Part shown: positions 62,929 to 64,000 of the stretch, piece after piece
Layout: each line of letters starts with the position of its first letter
How positions within the stretch are numbered: position 1 is the first letter of the stretch
Assembly (NCBI GenBank): GCA_963712565.1
Contig: CAVQIP010000017.1
Span: 1 to 64,000, forward strand
DNA from: VAZQ01 sp963712565
GTDB taxonomy: Bacteria; Pseudomonadota; Alphaproteobacteria; Rhizobiales; Xanthobacteraceae
Length of the DNA stretch: 64,000 bases
Direction: 5' to 3'
The notes under the pieces: model-generated
Told to the model about the DNA's origin: nothing
What the model saw: the letters and a program-made list of their open reading frames with translations, nothing else
Databases searched by the model: none
Program-made: the position numbers and the translations under genes

Positions 62929-64000
62929 CGGGCCGCATCCTGGAATTGCTGTTGCGTGGCGGCGGCGATTCTACAGCCGTTTCTGTCGGCTTTGCGGCCA
63001 TGGTCGCCGCGGCGGGTCCGGGGGAAACCGGGCCGGCCGGGATCGATGCCGTGGGGACGTCCTCCCTGACCTCCTGCTCCCTGACCTCCGGCTCCTTGAT
63101 TTCCCGGCCGCGGCCCCGGATCAGCCGCTCGTAGGACGCGACCAGCGTCATGTAGGGACTGACGAATACCCAGCCGTATTTCGTCGGCACCTGCATGTCG
63201 AAATGAAGGTGATAGGTGGTGGCGCGCTCGCGCCGAAAGAAGTTGCCGACCTTGCCGATCACCTCGCCCTCGCGCACGAGGCGGCCGCTGACCATGCCGT
63301 CGGTGTCGAATTGCCTGGGCGACATGTGCAGGTAGCGAAACCGGATACGCTCGTTGGGCGCATTGGCCACGATGTAGAGCGCTTCCTGGCCGGGCGCCCG
63401 CAGCACCGCCCCGTCGCGCACCGCCACCACGTCGTGCAGATAGGGCTCGCAGCGATTGGCACCCTGGATGCGCTGGGTGCAGGAGGCTGGGCGGATGTCC
63501 TGTCCCTGGTGGCCGAGACCGCCCGGGCACTGGCCGACATAGAAGTTGCGGGTCTCGCAGAAATTGTCGCGCCACGGATAGGAGTAGTTTTCGGGCGCGG
63601 ATTCGTCCGAGATCAGCGTCTGGCCGTTCACCCGGCAGCGATACGCCCGCACGCCGTCGAGCGTGCCGGCGCCGTAGCGCCCGGTCGCTTCGCAGTTTCC
63701 CCAGTTCATGAAGGACTGGGAATTGGCGAAGGCGGGCGCGTCGGCAAGCGGAAAGCGGATCTTGGAGTAGACGGTGTAGTCGGCGACCCCGCCTTTGCGC
63801 CTGAAGCCGGTCCCGGCAAGGATGTCGCCGGGGCTGTGATAGGTGAACACCGTGGACTGCTCGCGCGGCCGGTCGATGGTGTCGCCTTCGGTCGTCTCCC
63901 GCGGCTGCTGCGGCGTGCCGCCCGCGACGTGCAGGGCCTTGAGGAAATGTACCGCGACCTTGTTGGCGTCGCGGCATGAAATCTTCCGAAACCGGGCGCC
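62708..64000 (-). CDS. M23-family peptidase-like protein (5' end beyond the window)
   Basis: Partial protein; the frame is open through 64000, so the N-terminus is missing. The visible part includes YHSPGDILAGTGFRRKGGVADYTVYSKIRFPLADAPAFANSQ and the M23 region HDVVAVRDGAVLRAPGQEALYIV, IRFRYLHMSPRQFDTDGMVSG and TTYHLHFDMQVPT, with HLHFD as the last metal motif. A Pro/Ala tail follows (KPTETAVESPPPRNS). From about 62930 the frame runs on inside the transglycosylase gene in a different phase and looks non-native, so the true stop may be near 62929 with a small frameshift. Wall hydrolase or LytM-like regulator. Confidence 0.7.
   Translation of the reverse strand, partial: GARFRKISCRDANKVAVHFLKALHVAGGTPQQPRETTEGDTIDRPREQSTVFTYHSPGDILAGTGFRRKGGVADYTVYSKIRFPLADAPAFANSQSFMNWGNCEATGRYGAGTLDGVRAYRCRVNGQTLISDESAPENYSYPWRDNFCETRNFYVGQCPGGLGHQGQDIRPASCTQRIQGANRCEPYLHDVVAVRDGAVLRAPGQEALYIVANAPNERIRFRYLHMSPRQFDTDGMVSGRLVREGEVIGKVGNFFRRERATTYHLHFDMQVPTKYGWVFVSPYMTLVASYERLIRGRGREIKEPEVREQEVREDVPTASIPAGPVSPGPAAATMAAKPTETAVESPPPRNSNSRMRPDERVEQSSTVTASVPADLGRSHRGVERQRAGAGQQIIIRPMGRSLPRAGPRPGHIRRYLQPGHEQRQARHGGI

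Overview
The window is GC-rich alphaproteobacterial chromosome, most likely a Rhizobiales member near the Bradyrhizobiaceae/Xanthobacteraceae. Three things suggest this: the housekeeping order dnaX-ybaB-recR ... rmuC-def-fmt-truA-dapE-dapD and hom-glpX-recJ; the rhizobial-type palindromic intergenic repeats; and a large number of solitary periplasmic binding proteins. The assignment rests on gene order and protein character only. No rRNA, tRNA or CRISPR array was recognised.

Layout. 1-2156: 3' end of dnaX, ybaB, a small ORF, and recR, which carries an in-frame TAG at codon 15. 2452-9659: Bug/TctC binding proteins, an AmpG-like permease, rmuC, def, a NitT/TauT-type binding protein and a SnoaL-like protein, all interleaved with the conserved genes. 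9661-18826: fmt, truA, a third Bug protein, dapE, two small membrane proteins, dapD, a HAD phosphatase coupled to a POT peptide transporter, and a fourth Bug protein. 18959-24213: a small membrane protein, a haem-motif/beta-propeller secreted protein, parE and an unrecognised protein.

24270-27489 is the clearest accessory island. Short palindromic elements, nearly all bounded by CTAG, bracket a dedA gene, an acetyltransferase element and a frame-damaged IS701-family insertion sequence that itself sits in a CTAG duplication. The dedA ORF fills almost all the space between two ~94-bp inverted repeats.

27496-34018: a fused MFS/spermidine-synthase-like protein, a Tat-exported metallo-beta-lactamase-fold protein, argC (preceded by a promoter-like sequence and a very arginine-rich mini-ORF), a repeat-rich envelope protein and a repeat-filled intergenic region. 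34040-38235: a candidate regulon in which an IclR regulator, a branched-chain-type binding protein and an HpaB-type monooxygenase share a 15-bp palindrome in their promoters. 38455-45207: an M15 peptidase, two amidohydrolases, a fifth Bug protein, a small secreted protein and a gentisate dioxygenase-like cupin, of which an 85-bp fragment is repeated 1.2 kb away.

45735-48928 is a complete four-gene polar amino acid ABC importer. 48999-58560: PHA synthase, a lipoprotein, an AlaC-like aminotransferase, hom, glpX, a MetE-like protein, an acetyltransferase and recJ. 58764-64000: a Pht5/NMT1-like binding protein, a ThDP-dependent enzyme, an MltB-type transglycosylase and the 3' part of an M23 peptidase that runs off the window.

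Themes: peptidoglycan supply and turnover (dapE, dapD, AmpG, MltB, M15, M23); DNA repair and topology (recR, recJ, rmuC, parE); and uptake and breakdown of carboxylates and aromatics, with at least eight binding proteins but only one complete transporter.
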